The notes beneath the pieces are model-generated. The model was not told where the DNA came from, searched no databases, and was given only the letters and a program-made list of their open reading frames with translations. DNA of 64,000 nt from contig OY829369.1 in assembly GCA_963691775.1 (NCBI GenBank), forward strand, positions 1,922,001 to 1,986,000, in the 5' to 3' direction. The position numbers and the translations under genes were made by a program. This document shows positions 34,720 to 43,478 of the stretch, one piece after another (positions within the stretch are counted from its first letter, which is position 1; every line of letters starts with the position of its first letter). This stretch comes from JAZBPO01 sp963691775. Its GTDB lineage: Bacteria; Pseudomonadota; Gammaproteobacteria; Pseudomonadales; Azotimanducaceae.

Positions 34720-35253
34720 CTACTGGGCGTTCCGGTGGCGCTCCAGAGCGGCCATGATCAGGCCCTTGGCCTCTTCAGCGTCACCCCAGCCGTCGAGCTC
34801 GACCCACTTGCCGGGCTCCAGATCCTTGTAGTGCGCAAAGAAATGCTCAACGCGGGCTTTCAATCCGCCCGCAAGGTCATCGGGCGACTCCACCTGCGCG
34901 TACTCACGCGTCATGCGGTCAGGAGGCACGGCGATGATCTTTTCGTCAGGCCCCGACTCATCGGTCATGCGCAGCACGCCGACGGGGCGCGCCGCGATCA
35001 CGGTGCCCGGAATGAGCGGGAACGGCGTCACGACGAGTACGTCAAGAGGATCGCTGTCCTCCGCAAGCGTATCGGGGACGTAACCATAGTTGCTGGGATA
35101 GAACATCGGCGTCTGCATGAATCGGTCGACGAACACGGCCCCCGAGACCTTGTCCACCTCATACTTAACGGGTGCCGCACTGGCCGGAATCTCGATGACG
35201 ACGTTGACCTCGTCGGGCACCTTCTTGCCGGCAGGAACCTTGGACAGGCTCAT
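34720..35253 (-). CDS. ppa: soluble inorganic pyrophosphatase, family I
   Basis: A 177-residue family I PPase. IEIPASAAPVKYEVDK, the active-site signature DSDPLDVLV with three metal-binding Asp, and HYKDLEPGKWVELDGW are visible. It hydrolyses PPi in the cytoplasm and matches E. coli Ppa (176 residues). It is divergent from hppA, 260 bases away, so the cell would have both a heat-dissipating and an energy-conserving way to remove PPi. Confidence 0.96.
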   Translation of the reverse strand: MSLSKVPAGKKVPDEVNVVIEIPASAAPVKYEVDKVSGAVFVDRFMQTPMFYPSNYGYVPDTLAEDSDPLDVLVVTPFPLIPGTVIAARPVGVLRMTDESGPDEKIIAVPPDRMTREYAQVESPDDLAGGLKARVEHFFAHYKDLEPGKWVELDGWGDAEEAKGLIMAALERHRNAQ

Positions 35254-35318
35254 GAGTGACCCTCCCTGACTGAATGGGGTCGATCTTAACCGAGCAGTCG
35301 CTCATCTCGATCCGCCGG

Positions 35319-35348
35319 TTCCAACGCCGCGGACCCTCCGCTATTATT
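35319..35348 (+). promoter_or_regulatory. weak candidate promoter for hppA
   Basis: TTCCAA at 35319-35324 and TATTAT at 35343-35348 are spaced by 18 bases. The -10 box is good and the -35 is poor. A CGGCC/GGCCG inverted repeat follows directly. The leader would be about 155 bases; I recognise no riboswitch in it. Confidence 0.3.
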
Positions 35349-35513
35349 CGGCCGCTTTTTCGGGCCGGCTCCTGGGGTGGTGATGCCGGTCGCGTAGCAC
35401 AGCACATCCTTCCCTGAGCGTGAACCGCGATCCGACGCCGGCTGCCTCCAGGCACCGGGGCCACCCGTTCGGACCCGGACTCCGTCCCAGGCAAGCTATC
35501 GAGAGAGAATCTC

Positions 35514-37559
35514 ATGATCGATCTGACCCTCGTGCCCCCCGCACTCGGCGTCGTCGGCCTCCTGGCCGCCGCCGTGATCTACGGGATGGTCACGCGTTAC
35601 CCCGAAGGCCAGGACAAGGTGAAGGTCATCGCTGACCAGATCCACCTCGGCGCCATGGTGTTCATGCGCCGCGAATACACCATGCTCTTCGTGTTTGCCT
35701 CCGTGCTCGTCGCGTTCCTGTACTTCTTCCTGAACGCCCAGACCGCGATCGCATTCGTGGTCGGCGCAATGTCGAGCGCGCTCGCGGGCTGGATCGGCAT
35801 GTATGCCGCCACCAAGGCGAACGTCCGGACGACCACTGCAGCGCACGACTTCGGCGCGCCGCAGGCGCTGTCGGTCGCGTTCTTCGGCGGCTCCATCATG
35901 GGTCTATCGGTCGCCTCGCTCGGCCTCATCGGCCTCGGCGCCCTCTACTTCTACTTCGGCGGTGACGCTGAAACGGCGCACAACATCCATGGTTTCGGCA
36001 TGGGCGCATCCTCGGTCGCGCTGTTCTCGCGCGTCGGTGGCGGCATCTACACGAAAAGCGCCGACGTCGGCGCTGACCTCGTCGGCAAGGTCGAAGCCGG
36101 CATTCCGGAAGACGATCCCCGTAACCCAGGCGTCATCGCCGACAACGTCGGTGACAACGTCGGCGACGTCGCAGGCATGGGCTCCGATATCTTCGAGTCC
36201 TACTGCGGTTCCATGATCGCCTCCATCGCCATCGCCGCAACGCTCGGCATGGCCGCCCTCGGCGATCTCGCGCCCGGCGCGGGCGCGGAAGACGACGCAC
36301 GGGCGACGCTCATGTCGCTGCCGCTGCTGCTCGCTTCGGCCGGCCTCATCTGCTCGCTCGTCGGCATCGCCCTCGTGAAGATGATGAGCGGTTCCCAGCC
36401 CGCTACCGCCCTGCGCTTCGGCACGATCGGCTCGCCGGTCCTCTTTGTCGCCGTGTCCTACTTCCTGATCGCGGAGCTTGGCGTGTCCGACGCCGTATGG
36501 ATGGCCGTCATCGCCGGCGCCATCGGCGGCATCGTCATCGGCCTCACCACCGAGTACTACACCTCGGGCGGCCCGGTCGTGCGCATCGCCGAGTCGGGCC
36601 AGACGGGCTCCGCGACGGTCATGATCACCGGCCTGGCCGTCGGCATGCAGTCGGTCGTCGTCCCGGTCCTCGCGATCTGCGCGATCATCTTCGTGTCCAC
36701 GTCCCTTGCCGGTCTCTACGGCGTCGGCATCGCCGCGCTTGGCATGCTCGCAACGGTCGGCATCACCATGGCCATCGACGCCTACGGCCCGGTTGCGGAC
36801 AACGCCGGCGGCATCGCAGAGATGGGTGGCCTCGGTGAAGAGACCCGCAAGATCACCGACTCCCTGGACGAGCTCGGCAACACCACGGCGGCCATCGGCA
36901 AGGGCTTCGCCATCGGCGCGGCAGCGCTCGCAGCCCTCGCCATCATTTCTGCCTACGTCGAGACCGTGGACCACAATCGCGCCCTCGCCGGCGTCGAAGG
37001 CCTGACCCTCAACATCGGTGACCCGATGGTCCTGATCGGCCTGTTCATCGGCGGCCTTGTTCCCTTCCTCATCGGCTCCATCACGATGACGGCCGTAGGT
37101 GATGCGGCGATGGAAATGATCACCGAGATCCGCCGCCAGTTCCGCGAGATTCCGGGCCTCCTGGACGGTGAAGCTGACCCCGATACGGCGAAGTGCGTCG
37201 ACATCGCGACAACCGCAGCGCTGAAGAAGATGCTGTTGCCGGGCGTGATCGCAGTCGGCCTGCCGCCCCTCGTCGGCTTCACCCTCGGCGCTGAGGCACT
37301 CGGCGGCATGCTCGGCGGCGGTCTGCTGGGCTGCGTGCTCCTTGCGCTGACCATGGCGAACGCCGGCGGTGCCTGGGACAACGCCAAGAAGTACGTCGAG
37401 AAAGGAAATCTCGGCGGCAAGGGCTCCGACGTCCACGCGGCTGCCGTCGTCGGCGACACCGTTGGCGACCCCTTCAAGGACACCTCCGGCCCGGCCATGA
37501 ACATCCTCATCAACGTCATGGCGATCGTGTCGCTGGTGATCGCTCCGCTCCTCGTCTGA
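35514..37559 (+). CDS. hppA: membrane-bound ion-pumping pyrophosphatase, K+-dependent type
   Basis: A 681-residue protein with about 16 membrane segments. The PPi-binding DVGADLVGKVEAGIPEDDPRNP and DNVGDNVGDVAGMG motifs and the C-terminal GDTVGDPFKDTSGPA are all present. The segment GNTTAAIGKG has Ala459 where K+-independent enzymes have Lys, placing it in the K+-requiring group. It couples PPi hydrolysis to H+ (or Na+) export across the inner membrane; ion choice is not resolved here. It begins 260 bases from divergent ppa. Confidence 0.95.
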   Translation: MIDLTLVPPALGVVGLLAAAVIYGMVTRYPEGQDKVKVIADQIHLGAMVFMRREYTMLFVFASVLVAFLYFFLNAQTAIAFVVGAMSSALAGWIGMYAATKANVRTTTAAHDFGAPQALSVAFFGGSIMGLSVASLGLIGLGALYFYFGGDAETAHNIHGFGMGASSVALFSRVGGGIYTKSADVGADLVGKVEAGIPEDDPRNPGVIADNVGDNVGDVAGMGSDIFESYCGSMIASIAIAATLGMAALGDLAPGAGAEDDARATLMSLPLLLASAGLICSLVGIALVKMMSGSQPATALRFGTIGSPVLFVAVSYFLIAELGVSDAVWMAVIAGAIGGIVIGLTTEYYTSGGPVVRIAESGQTGSATVMITGLAVGMQSVVVPVLAICAIIFVSTSLAGLYGVGIAALGMLATVGITMAIDAYGPVADNAGGIAEMGGLGEETRKITDSLDELGNTTAAIGKGFAIGAAALAALAIISAYVETVDHNRALAGVEGLTLNIGDPMVLIGLFIGGLVPFLIGSITMTAVGDAAMEMITEIRRQFREIPGLLDGEADPDTAKCVDIATTAALKKMLLPGVIAVGLPPLVGFTLGAEALGGMLGGGLLGCVLLALTMANAGGAWDNAKKYVEKGNLGGKGSDVHAAAVVGDTVGDPFKDTSGPAMNILINVMAIVSLVIAPLLV

Positions 37560-37601
37560 GGGGCGTCGCGCCGGGGCCCTCGGGCTCCGGCGCCGGATCC
37601 G

Positions 37602-38840
37602 ATGGACATCTTCGCCGCACGACGCGAGCGCAAGGCACTTTACGACGCCGACACGCGGGACCTGCTCCGCTACGGCGCCCCCCTGATCGCAGCGCTCCTT
37701 GTCTTCGAATGCGTGGCTCACATAGCTGACGCGCCGCCTGCGCATTTCACGATCGCCTGCATGCTCGGCGCCGCGGTCATCGCGCCGATAGGCTGGCTCG
37801 CAAATCAAGACCAGCCGTTCATTGCCATTCCCATCCGCTGGTGGCCGCTCTGGCCCTGGTTGGTGTGCATGGTTGTACTGGGGCTTCACCTCGAACCGTT
37901 CACTTTCGACGCCACGACCTACCTGATCGTCGCCCTCAATTTTGGTGTCGCCGCACTCACCATCTCCCCAGGGGCCTTCGCGATCGCTTTCGGATCCTTG
38001 TCGCTCACCCTTGTGTGGTGGCTGATCCAGGCGCCCGCCTTTGACGAAACGGAAGTCTTCGCGCTCCTCTCCATGCCCCTCGCGGGGGCCGTGTACTGGG
38101 CGAGGCGCCGATCTCTTCTACTGGCAGAAGAACAGCGCCAGCTTGAGCAGGCCCTCGCCAGGCAGCAGGACGAGGTCGCGCTTGCACGTCGCGTACTCGA
38201 CATCAATCGCGGTCTCACGCACCACTTCAACAACGTCTTCTCCGGCATCGTGGGCGGGGCCAGCCTCGCCCTAGAGCAATTGGAAGACGACCACCCTGCA
38301 CGTGAAGCCATGACCGTGGCGCTGTCCAGCGGCGAACACGGGAGCGAGATCATCGCCCGCCTCGGCTTCTCGGGAAGCGACGCCCGCGAGGAAATCACGG
38401 AGTTCGACGCCCGCGCCCTCTTCGACGCGCCGGAGATCACCGCGCGCGTTCCACGCAGCTGTCGCTTCGACATCGTGACGACGCCCGACCTGCCCATGCT
38501 CAGCGGCCAGCGCGAGCGCCTCACGGAGGCGGTCGGCGAACTGGTCGCGAACGCCGTGGAAGCCCTCGAGGGCAAAGCCGGGACAATCCGCGTGGACATC
38601 AGCCCGGGCGTGCGATCCGACCGGATCGAGATGGTCGTCTCCGACTCTGGCGTCGGCATGTCGGAGGCAGAAGTGCAGCGCTGCGTGGAGCCCTTCTACA
38701 CCACGCGTGACCCGTCCCGCCGCGGCCTCGGTCTCGCCTTCGTGCTCGGCGTCGTCGAACGCCACGCGGGCAGTATCTATATCGACTCCGCGCCCGGCGG
38801 CGGCACGCGCGTGCGGGTGGAGCTTCCGATCGCGCGCTAA
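37602..38840 (+). CDS. orphan membrane sensor histidine kinase
   Basis: A 412-residue protein. Five or six membrane segments fill residues 20-170, with almost no periplasmic loop. A coiled coil follows (EEQRQLEQALARQQDEVALA). The phosphoacceptor box LTHHFNNVFSGIVGGAS puts His207 in the place of the H of the common HDFNN motif. The ATPase domain has ELVANAVEAL (N box), VSDSGVGMSE (G1), TTRDPSRRGLGLAFV (F/G2) and GTRVRVELP. No response regulator is adjacent. It is 42 bases downstream of hppA on the same strand and could share its transcript. The short-loop sensor suggests a membrane or intracellular signal. Confidence 0.85.
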   Translation: MDIFAARRERKALYDADTRDLLRYGAPLIAALLVFECVAHIADAPPAHFTIACMLGAAVIAPIGWLANQDQPFIAIPIRWWPLWPWLVCMVVLGLHLEPFTFDATTYLIVALNFGVAALTISPGAFAIAFGSLSLTLVWWLIQAPAFDETEVFALLSMPLAGAVYWARRRSLLLAEEQRQLEQALARQQDEVALARRVLDINRGLTHHFNNVFSGIVGGASLALEQLEDDHPAREAMTVALSSGEHGSEIIARLGFSGSDAREEITEFDARALFDAPEITARVPRSCRFDIVTTPDLPMLSGQRERLTEAVGELVANAVEALEGKAGTIRVDISPGVRSDRIEMVVSDSGVGMSEAEVQRCVEPFYTTRDPSRRGLGLAFVLGVVERHAGSIYIDSAPGGGTRVRVELPIAR

Positions 38841-38847
38841 GGCACGT

Positions 38848-40119
38848 TCAGTCCTGGAATGGCTTCAGCTTCCTCGGCACGGACTCGCCCTTCAGGCGCG
38901 CAATCTGGGGCAGGCCGTTCTTCCACGGCGTCTCGGCCTCGCCACGGATAAGCGGCGCGAGGTACTCCCGTGCCTTCTCGGTGATTCCGAAGCCATCACG
39001 CGAAATGAAGCTGCGCGGCATCTTCTTCTCAACGTTGGCGACCTTCGACAAGGGCGCTTCTCCGATGGTCCACGCGTAGCGCTTGCCGGCCTTGCGTACG
39101 ATCGTCGGCATCACCGCATCCTTGCCGGCGAGAGCGAACTCCACCGCCGCCTTGCCGACGGCATAGGCCTGATCCACGTCCACGGCCGATGCAACATGTC
39201 GCGCTGAGCGCTGCAGATAGTCCGCAACGGCCCAGTGGTACTTGTAGCCGAGCGCATCCTTGACCATCTCGGCGACCGCTGGCGCAACGCCACCGAGCTG
39301 CTTGTGGCCGAAGGCATCGACCGTGCCGGCGTCCGCCAGGAAGGTGCCATCGGCGTACTGCGCCCCCTCGGAGACGACGATCACGCAGTAGCCCTCCTTG
39401 GAGACTGTCCGCTTCACCTTGGCGAGGAACTTCTCGCGATCGAAGGCGATCTCGGGGAACAGGATCACATGTGGCGGATCGCCGGCTTCCTCCTGAGCGA
39501 GGCCACCGGCCGCGGCAATCCAGCCCGCGTGACGGCCCATGACCTCCAGCACGAAGACCTTCGTGGAGGTCTCGCACATGGAGGCAACGTCGAGGCCGGC
39601 TTCGCGCGTGGACACGGCTACGTACTTTGCAACAGAACCAAAGCCGGGGCAGCAGTCCGTGATCGGCAGATCGTTGTCCACGGTCTTGGGCACGCCGATG
39701 CAGGTGATCGGATGGCCAAGGCCCTTCGCGAGCTGGCTCACCTTGTTCGCCGTGTCCTGGGAATCGCCACCCCCGTTGTAGAAAAAGTAGCCGATGTCAT
39801 GCGCCTCGAAGACCTCGATGAGGCGTTCGTACTCGGCGCGATTCTCATCGATGGACTTGAGTTTGTAGCGGCAGGAACCGAAAGCGCCGCCCGGCGTGTG
39901 CCGAAGGGCCGCGATCGTGGCCTTCGACTCCTTCGAGGTATCGATCAGATCCTCGTGCAGCGCACCAAGAATCCCGTTGCGGCCGGCGTAGACCTTGCCG
40001 ATGCGGTCGCGGTACATGCGCGCGGTCTCGATCACACCACAGGCCGATGCGTTGATGACGGCGGTCACGCCTCCGGACTGAGCGTAGAACGCATTGCGCT
40101 TGCGCGGCTTGGACGACAT
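38848..40119 (-). CDS. pfp: pyrophosphate--fructose-6-phosphate 1-phosphotransferase
   Basis: A 423-residue group II phosphofructokinase. NGGGDSQDTANK carries Asp119 at the position that is Gly in ATP-dependent PfkA. PKTVDND (144-150) has the Lys typical of PPi-dependent enzymes. MGRHAGWIA and the substrate-binding CPGFGS region are also present. It would run fructose-6-phosphate/fructose-1,6-bisphosphate interconversion reversibly with PPi. The start at 40119 has GGAG upstream; an earlier in-frame start adds a low-complexity Arg-rich tail. It sits close to two other PPi enzymes. Confidence 0.9.
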   Translation of the reverse strand: MSSKPRKRNAFYAQSGGVTAVINASACGVIETARMYRDRIGKVYAGRNGILGALHEDLIDTSKESKATIAALRHTPGGAFGSCRYKLKSIDENRAEYERLIEVFEAHDIGYFFYNGGGDSQDTANKVSQLAKGLGHPITCIGVPKTVDNDLPITDCCPGFGSVAKYVAVSTREAGLDVASMCETSTKVFVLEVMGRHAGWIAAAGGLAQEEAGDPPHVILFPEIAFDREKFLAKVKRTVSKEGYCVIVVSEGAQYADGTFLADAGTVDAFGHKQLGGVAPAVAEMVKDALGYKYHWAVADYLQRSARHVASAVDVDQAYAVGKAAVEFALAGKDAVMPTIVRKAGKRYAWTIGEAPLSKVANVEKKMPRSFISRDGFGITEKAREYLAPLIRGEAETPWKNGLPQIARLKGESVPRKLKPFQD

Positions 40120-40280
40120 CGGTGATCTCCTGTTATGCGGCCGGCTCCCGGCAGGGAAGCCAGGCGCGCAGCGTAACGCGGCGATCCCCCGGGCGCGACG
40201 AAAGGCGTCCACTTACAGACCTTCCGACCTCCATCCCTGTGCGAGAATGCGCGCCCCGTCCCCCGGATCGCCCATCGCCC

Positions 40281-40862
40281 GTGAACGCATTTCTGCAGCT
40301 CTTCTGGCAGCTCTGCCTGTTCCGCATCGGACCCGAGCGAGTGCCCACGTTCAGCACCTTCGTGCTCGTAGTCGCCTGCGCGAACATCGCGGTTTCGGCC
40401 CTGGCCGGCCTGGTGGGCCCGTTCGCCGAGCGGCCGAGTGCCGCCTTTGCCCTTCCGGTCATGCACGCAGCCGTGATCGGCGCAAGCACCTGGCTCGTGC
40501 TCCTCGCCAAGGGCCTGCAGCAGCGCTTCACCGCGACCTTCGTGGCGCTGCTCGGCACCGATGCCCTGATCACGGGCCTGTCGCTACCGCTGTCCGCCGT
40601 CCTGCGCCCGAGCGATGCGCCGAACCTCATCGATCTCCTCGCATCGGTCGCGCAGCTCGGCCTTTTCGTCTGGTGGATCACGGTCGCCGGCCACGTGTTC
40701 GCACGCGCACTGGAGATCGCACGGGGGCAGGGCATCGCGGTGGCGTCCTTCGTGATGCTGACAAGCCTGATGTTCAACTACTCGGTTATCCCTCCGTCGA
40801 TCGAGCCCGCGCCATTCGACCCTCCCACGGCGCAGACTGAGCAGGTGGAGACGACCCCATGA
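40281..40862 (+). CDS. multi-pass membrane protein of unknown function
   Basis: A 193-residue hydrophobic protein with about four predicted membrane segments (near residues 20-40, 50-75, 80-105 and 120-145) and a short polar C-terminus. I do not recognise a family motif. The GTG at 40281 is the likely start; it directly follows a short gap and leaves the segment FLQLFWQLCLFRIGPERVP at the N-terminus. It overlaps mpl by four bases, so it is translated with mpl. Involvement in cell-envelope metabolism is only a guess from context. Confidence 0.7.
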   Translation: MNAFLQLFWQLCLFRIGPERVPTFSTFVLVVACANIAVSALAGLVGPFAERPSAAFALPVMHAAVIGASTWLVLLAKGLQQRFTATFVALLGTDALITGLSLPLSAVLRPSDAPNLIDLLASVAQLGLFVWWITVAGHVFARALEIARGQGIAVASFVMLTSLMFNYSVIPPSIEPAPFDPPTAQTEQVETTP

Positions 40863-42307
40863 AACTCTACTTTCTCGGCATCGGCGGCACGCTCATGGGC
40901 AATCTCGCGCTGCTCGCGCGCGAGGCAGGCCATGATGTCCGCGGCTCCGACGAAGGACTGTATCCGCCCATGAGCACGGTGCTCGCTGATGCGGGCATCC
41001 CGATCGAAGAAGGCTGGGATTCCCGCTTCCTGGCGCCGCGCCCGGACCTCGTGGTGATGGGCAACGCTGGGCTTCCGCGCGGCCATCCGGGCGTAGAAGC
41101 CGTGCTCGACGCCAACATCCCCTTCGTGTCCGGCGCCGAGTGGCTCGGCCGCTATCTGCTTGGTGAGCGCCACGTGCTCGCCGTTTCCGGTACACACGGC
41201 AAGACGACGACAACCGCCATGCTGGCCTGGATCCTCGAACATGCCGGCCTCGAACCGGGCTATCTCGTCGGTGGCGTACCGGCGAACTTTCCGCAGTCGG
41301 CGCGCGTGGGCGTGGGCCCCTTCGTCGTCGAGGCTGATGAATACGACTGTTCCTATTTCGATCGGCGCTCAAAGTTCGTCCACTACCACCCGAACACCCT
41401 GATCCTGAACAACCTTGAATACGACCACGCCGACATCTTCGACGACCTCGATGCGATCCAGCGCCAGTTCCACAATCTGATGCGCACTCTGCCCGGGAGC
41501 GGCAGAGTCGTTGCGCCCCGGAACGACGCCGCGCTCGACGACGTCCTCGCGCGCGGCTGCTGGACGCCCATCGAGCGTTTCTCGAACGTTGCGCTCGCAG
41601 CGGAGGAACAGACCGCAACAGGACGCGCATCGCGCCTGCACGAACGCGACTCCGGCCTGCTCTGGCATCCGGTGGACATCGCGCCCGACGGGCGCAGCTT
41701 CGCGGTCCAGCGCGGCGCCGAGCGGGTCGGGCGGATCGAATGGACCCTTCTCGGAGCGCACAACGTCGGCAACGCACTCGCCGCAATCGCCGCCGCCGAG
41801 CACGCGGACGTCGACCCTGCGGTGGCGGTCGAAGCGCTGTCCGCATTTCGCGGCGTGAAGCGGCGGATGGAACTCATCTATGAACACGATGGCATCAAGG
41901 TGTACGACGACTTCGCCCACCATCCAACGGCAATTCGCAGCACGCTGCAGGGTTTGCGCGCGGCGGTGGGCGCCGAACACGTCATGGCTATTGTCGAACC
42001 GCGCTCGCACACGATGAGCCTTGGCACCCTGCGCAGCGAACTTGCAACCTGCTGCGCACCAGCCGACGAAGCCATCTGGTTCCGCACGCCCAGACTCACC
42101 TGGGACCTGTCCGAGGTCGTCTCCGACAGCGTCGTGCCCGCGCGCATGGCCGACAGCGTTGATCGCCTTGCACGTTCGATCGAGGCGGACCTCACAGCAC
42201 GCCCAACAGGTGCCGCGCGGCACATCGTCATCATGAGCAACGGCAGTTTCGGCGGTCTGCATGCGCACCTGCGCGAACGCCTGCAGGCGCGCTTCGGCGG
42301 CGGCTGA
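40859..42307 (+). CDS. mpl: UDP-N-acetylmuramate:L-alanyl-gamma-D-glutamyl-meso-diaminopimelate ligase
   Basis: A 482-residue Mur-ligase-family enzyme. LYFLGIGGTLMGNLALLAREAGH begins the Rossmann N-domain. VLAVSGTHGKTTTTAMLAWIL is the ATP P-loop, VEADEYDCSYFDRRSKFVHY and LNNLEYDHADIF are Mpl-specific, and YDDFAHHPTAI is in the C-domain. It attaches recovered tripeptide to UDP-MurNAc during murein recycling. The MRGSDEGLYPPMS segment distinguishes it from MurC. amgK-murU, also recycling genes, lie at the left end of the window. Confidence 0.95.
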   Translation: MKLYFLGIGGTLMGNLALLAREAGHDVRGSDEGLYPPMSTVLADAGIPIEEGWDSRFLAPRPDLVVMGNAGLPRGHPGVEAVLDANIPFVSGAEWLGRYLLGERHVLAVSGTHGKTTTTAMLAWILEHAGLEPGYLVGGVPANFPQSARVGVGPFVVEADEYDCSYFDRRSKFVHYHPNTLILNNLEYDHADIFDDLDAIQRQFHNLMRTLPGSGRVVAPRNDAALDDVLARGCWTPIERFSNVALAAEEQTATGRASRLHERDSGLLWHPVDIAPDGRSFAVQRGAERVGRIEWTLLGAHNVGNALAAIAAAEHADVDPAVAVEALSAFRGVKRRMELIYEHDGIKVYDDFAHHPTAIRSTLQGLRAAVGAEHVMAIVEPRSHTMSLGTLRSELATCCAPADEAIWFRTPRLTWDLSEVVSDSVVPARMADSVDRLARSIEADLTARPTGAARHIVIMSNGSFGGLHAHLRERLQARFGGG

Positions 42308-42412
42308 AGCCCGCAGGGATGACAGACAGCCGGACGCCGCGCGCATGATCCACCGTCCTTGCCCCGCTTGAAGCGCGCCTCACCTCTGATTCACCTGAGC
42401 CTGGGGAAGACC

Positions 42413-43474
42413 ATGACAACGGCCGGCGCCGCCAACCCAGAACCTGAAGGGGCACGCGCCCAGGACCGAGCCAGCATTCGATGCCTGAACTGCGGCACGG
42501 TCTTCGCCGAGCGTTTCTGTCCGGATTGCGGCCAGCGCCGGGATCTGCGGCCGCTGTCCCTTGGCGCCCTCGCCTGGGAGTTGCTGATCGAGATTCTCGA
42601 CAGCGACGCTCGCGTCTGGCGCACCCTGCGAACGCTGGTGTCGCAGCCCGGCCAGCTGACCCTGGACTGGGCCGCAGGACGACGCGTGCGCCACGTGCCG
42701 CCCTTTCGTCTCTATCTAGTGCTCAACGTTCTGGTTTTCCTGGTGTTCTCGCTGTCGCTGAGTTCAACGCCCGCCCTCAAGGACGCGGAGGCTGCGGCGA
42801 GCGACGAAGCGGAGTTCGAAGCACGCCTGCACGAACTCGACACGCAGGAGGGTCCCGGAGCGGCCGGTGAGCGCAAGGGGCTGAGCGAAGCGCTTGCCGC
42901 CGTGCGCGCCGCCCGTGCCGAGGAGAATGACGCGCAGGACAAGATGTTCGAGCTCACGACGGATCCCGACCTCCAGGCAGCGCTGGCCTGGCTCGGCCTC
43001 GACGCCTCGAACATCGAAGCGGCCGTCGAAGACGTGACAGCGCGACCGCAGGCGTTTGCCGAACGCATCTACGAGCGCCTGCCCAGCGTCATGATCGGCC
43101 TGCTCCCGCTCCTCGCATTCGTGCTCAGCGTGCTCTACCTGTTCAGCGGCCGGCCGTACGTCGTGCATCTCGTCGGCCTCGCCCACCTGCACGCGTTTTT
43201 CTTTCTCCTACTCATACTCATCGAAGGGTTTGTCGGCTTCGGGCGCCTGCTGGAAGTGTTCGCGGTGCCGGTGCTGCCAAGCCTGCTCACCTGGACACCA
43301 ACGATCGGCTTCATTGCAGCGTGCTGGTACGTCACGCGCTGGCTCAAGCGCTTCTACGGCCACGGCGCCGGTGGCGCTGCCTTCATGGCGCTGTGCTTGC
43401 TGCTGCTGCACTTCATCGGCGCCGTAATCGGCGTGACCCTGGTCACGATCGTCACCTTCGCGGGCAAGCTCTGA
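42413..43474 (+). CDS. DUF3667-family zinc-ribbon membrane protein
   Basis: A 353-residue protein. An N-terminal zinc ribbon, CLNCGTVFAERFCPDCGQRR, is followed by RPLSLGALAWELLIEILDSDARVWRTL and a membrane-entry segment, FRLYLVLNVLVFLVFSLSL, typical of DUF3667. A long acidic/Ala-rich helical region (about 125-215) comes next, then four membrane segments to the C-terminus. Function is unknown. The ATG 42413 has GGGGAAG upstream; an upstream in-frame start at 42359 is less likely. It ends four bases from the convergent SGNH-like gene. Confidence 0.8.
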   Translation: MTTAGAANPEPEGARAQDRASIRCLNCGTVFAERFCPDCGQRRDLRPLSLGALAWELLIEILDSDARVWRTLRTLVSQPGQLTLDWAAGRRVRHVPPFRLYLVLNVLVFLVFSLSLSSTPALKDAEAAASDEAEFEARLHELDTQEGPGAAGERKGLSEALAAVRAARAEENDAQDKMFELTTDPDLQAALAWLGLDASNIEAAVEDVTARPQAFAERIYERLPSVMIGLLPLLAFVLSVLYLFSGRPYVVHLVGLAHLHAFFFLLLILIEGFVGFGRLLEVFAVPVLPSLLTWTPTIGFIAACWYVTRWLKRFYGHGAGGAAFMALCLLLLHFIGAVIGVTLVTIVTFAGKL

Positions 43475-43478
43475 CGCC

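Noticed and set aside
35904..37889. A 661-codon open frame on the minus strand opposite hppA
   Set aside because: It is the mirror of a strongly conserved membrane pyrophosphatase, is rich in His/Asp/Arg/Gly low-complexity runs, and has no recognisable motif. GC-rich codon bias produces such antisense frames.
40122..40280. Longer N-terminus for the membrane protein before mpl
   Set aside because: The upstream codons overlap the pfp start region, are Arg/Pro-rich and precede the hydrophobic protein without any motif.
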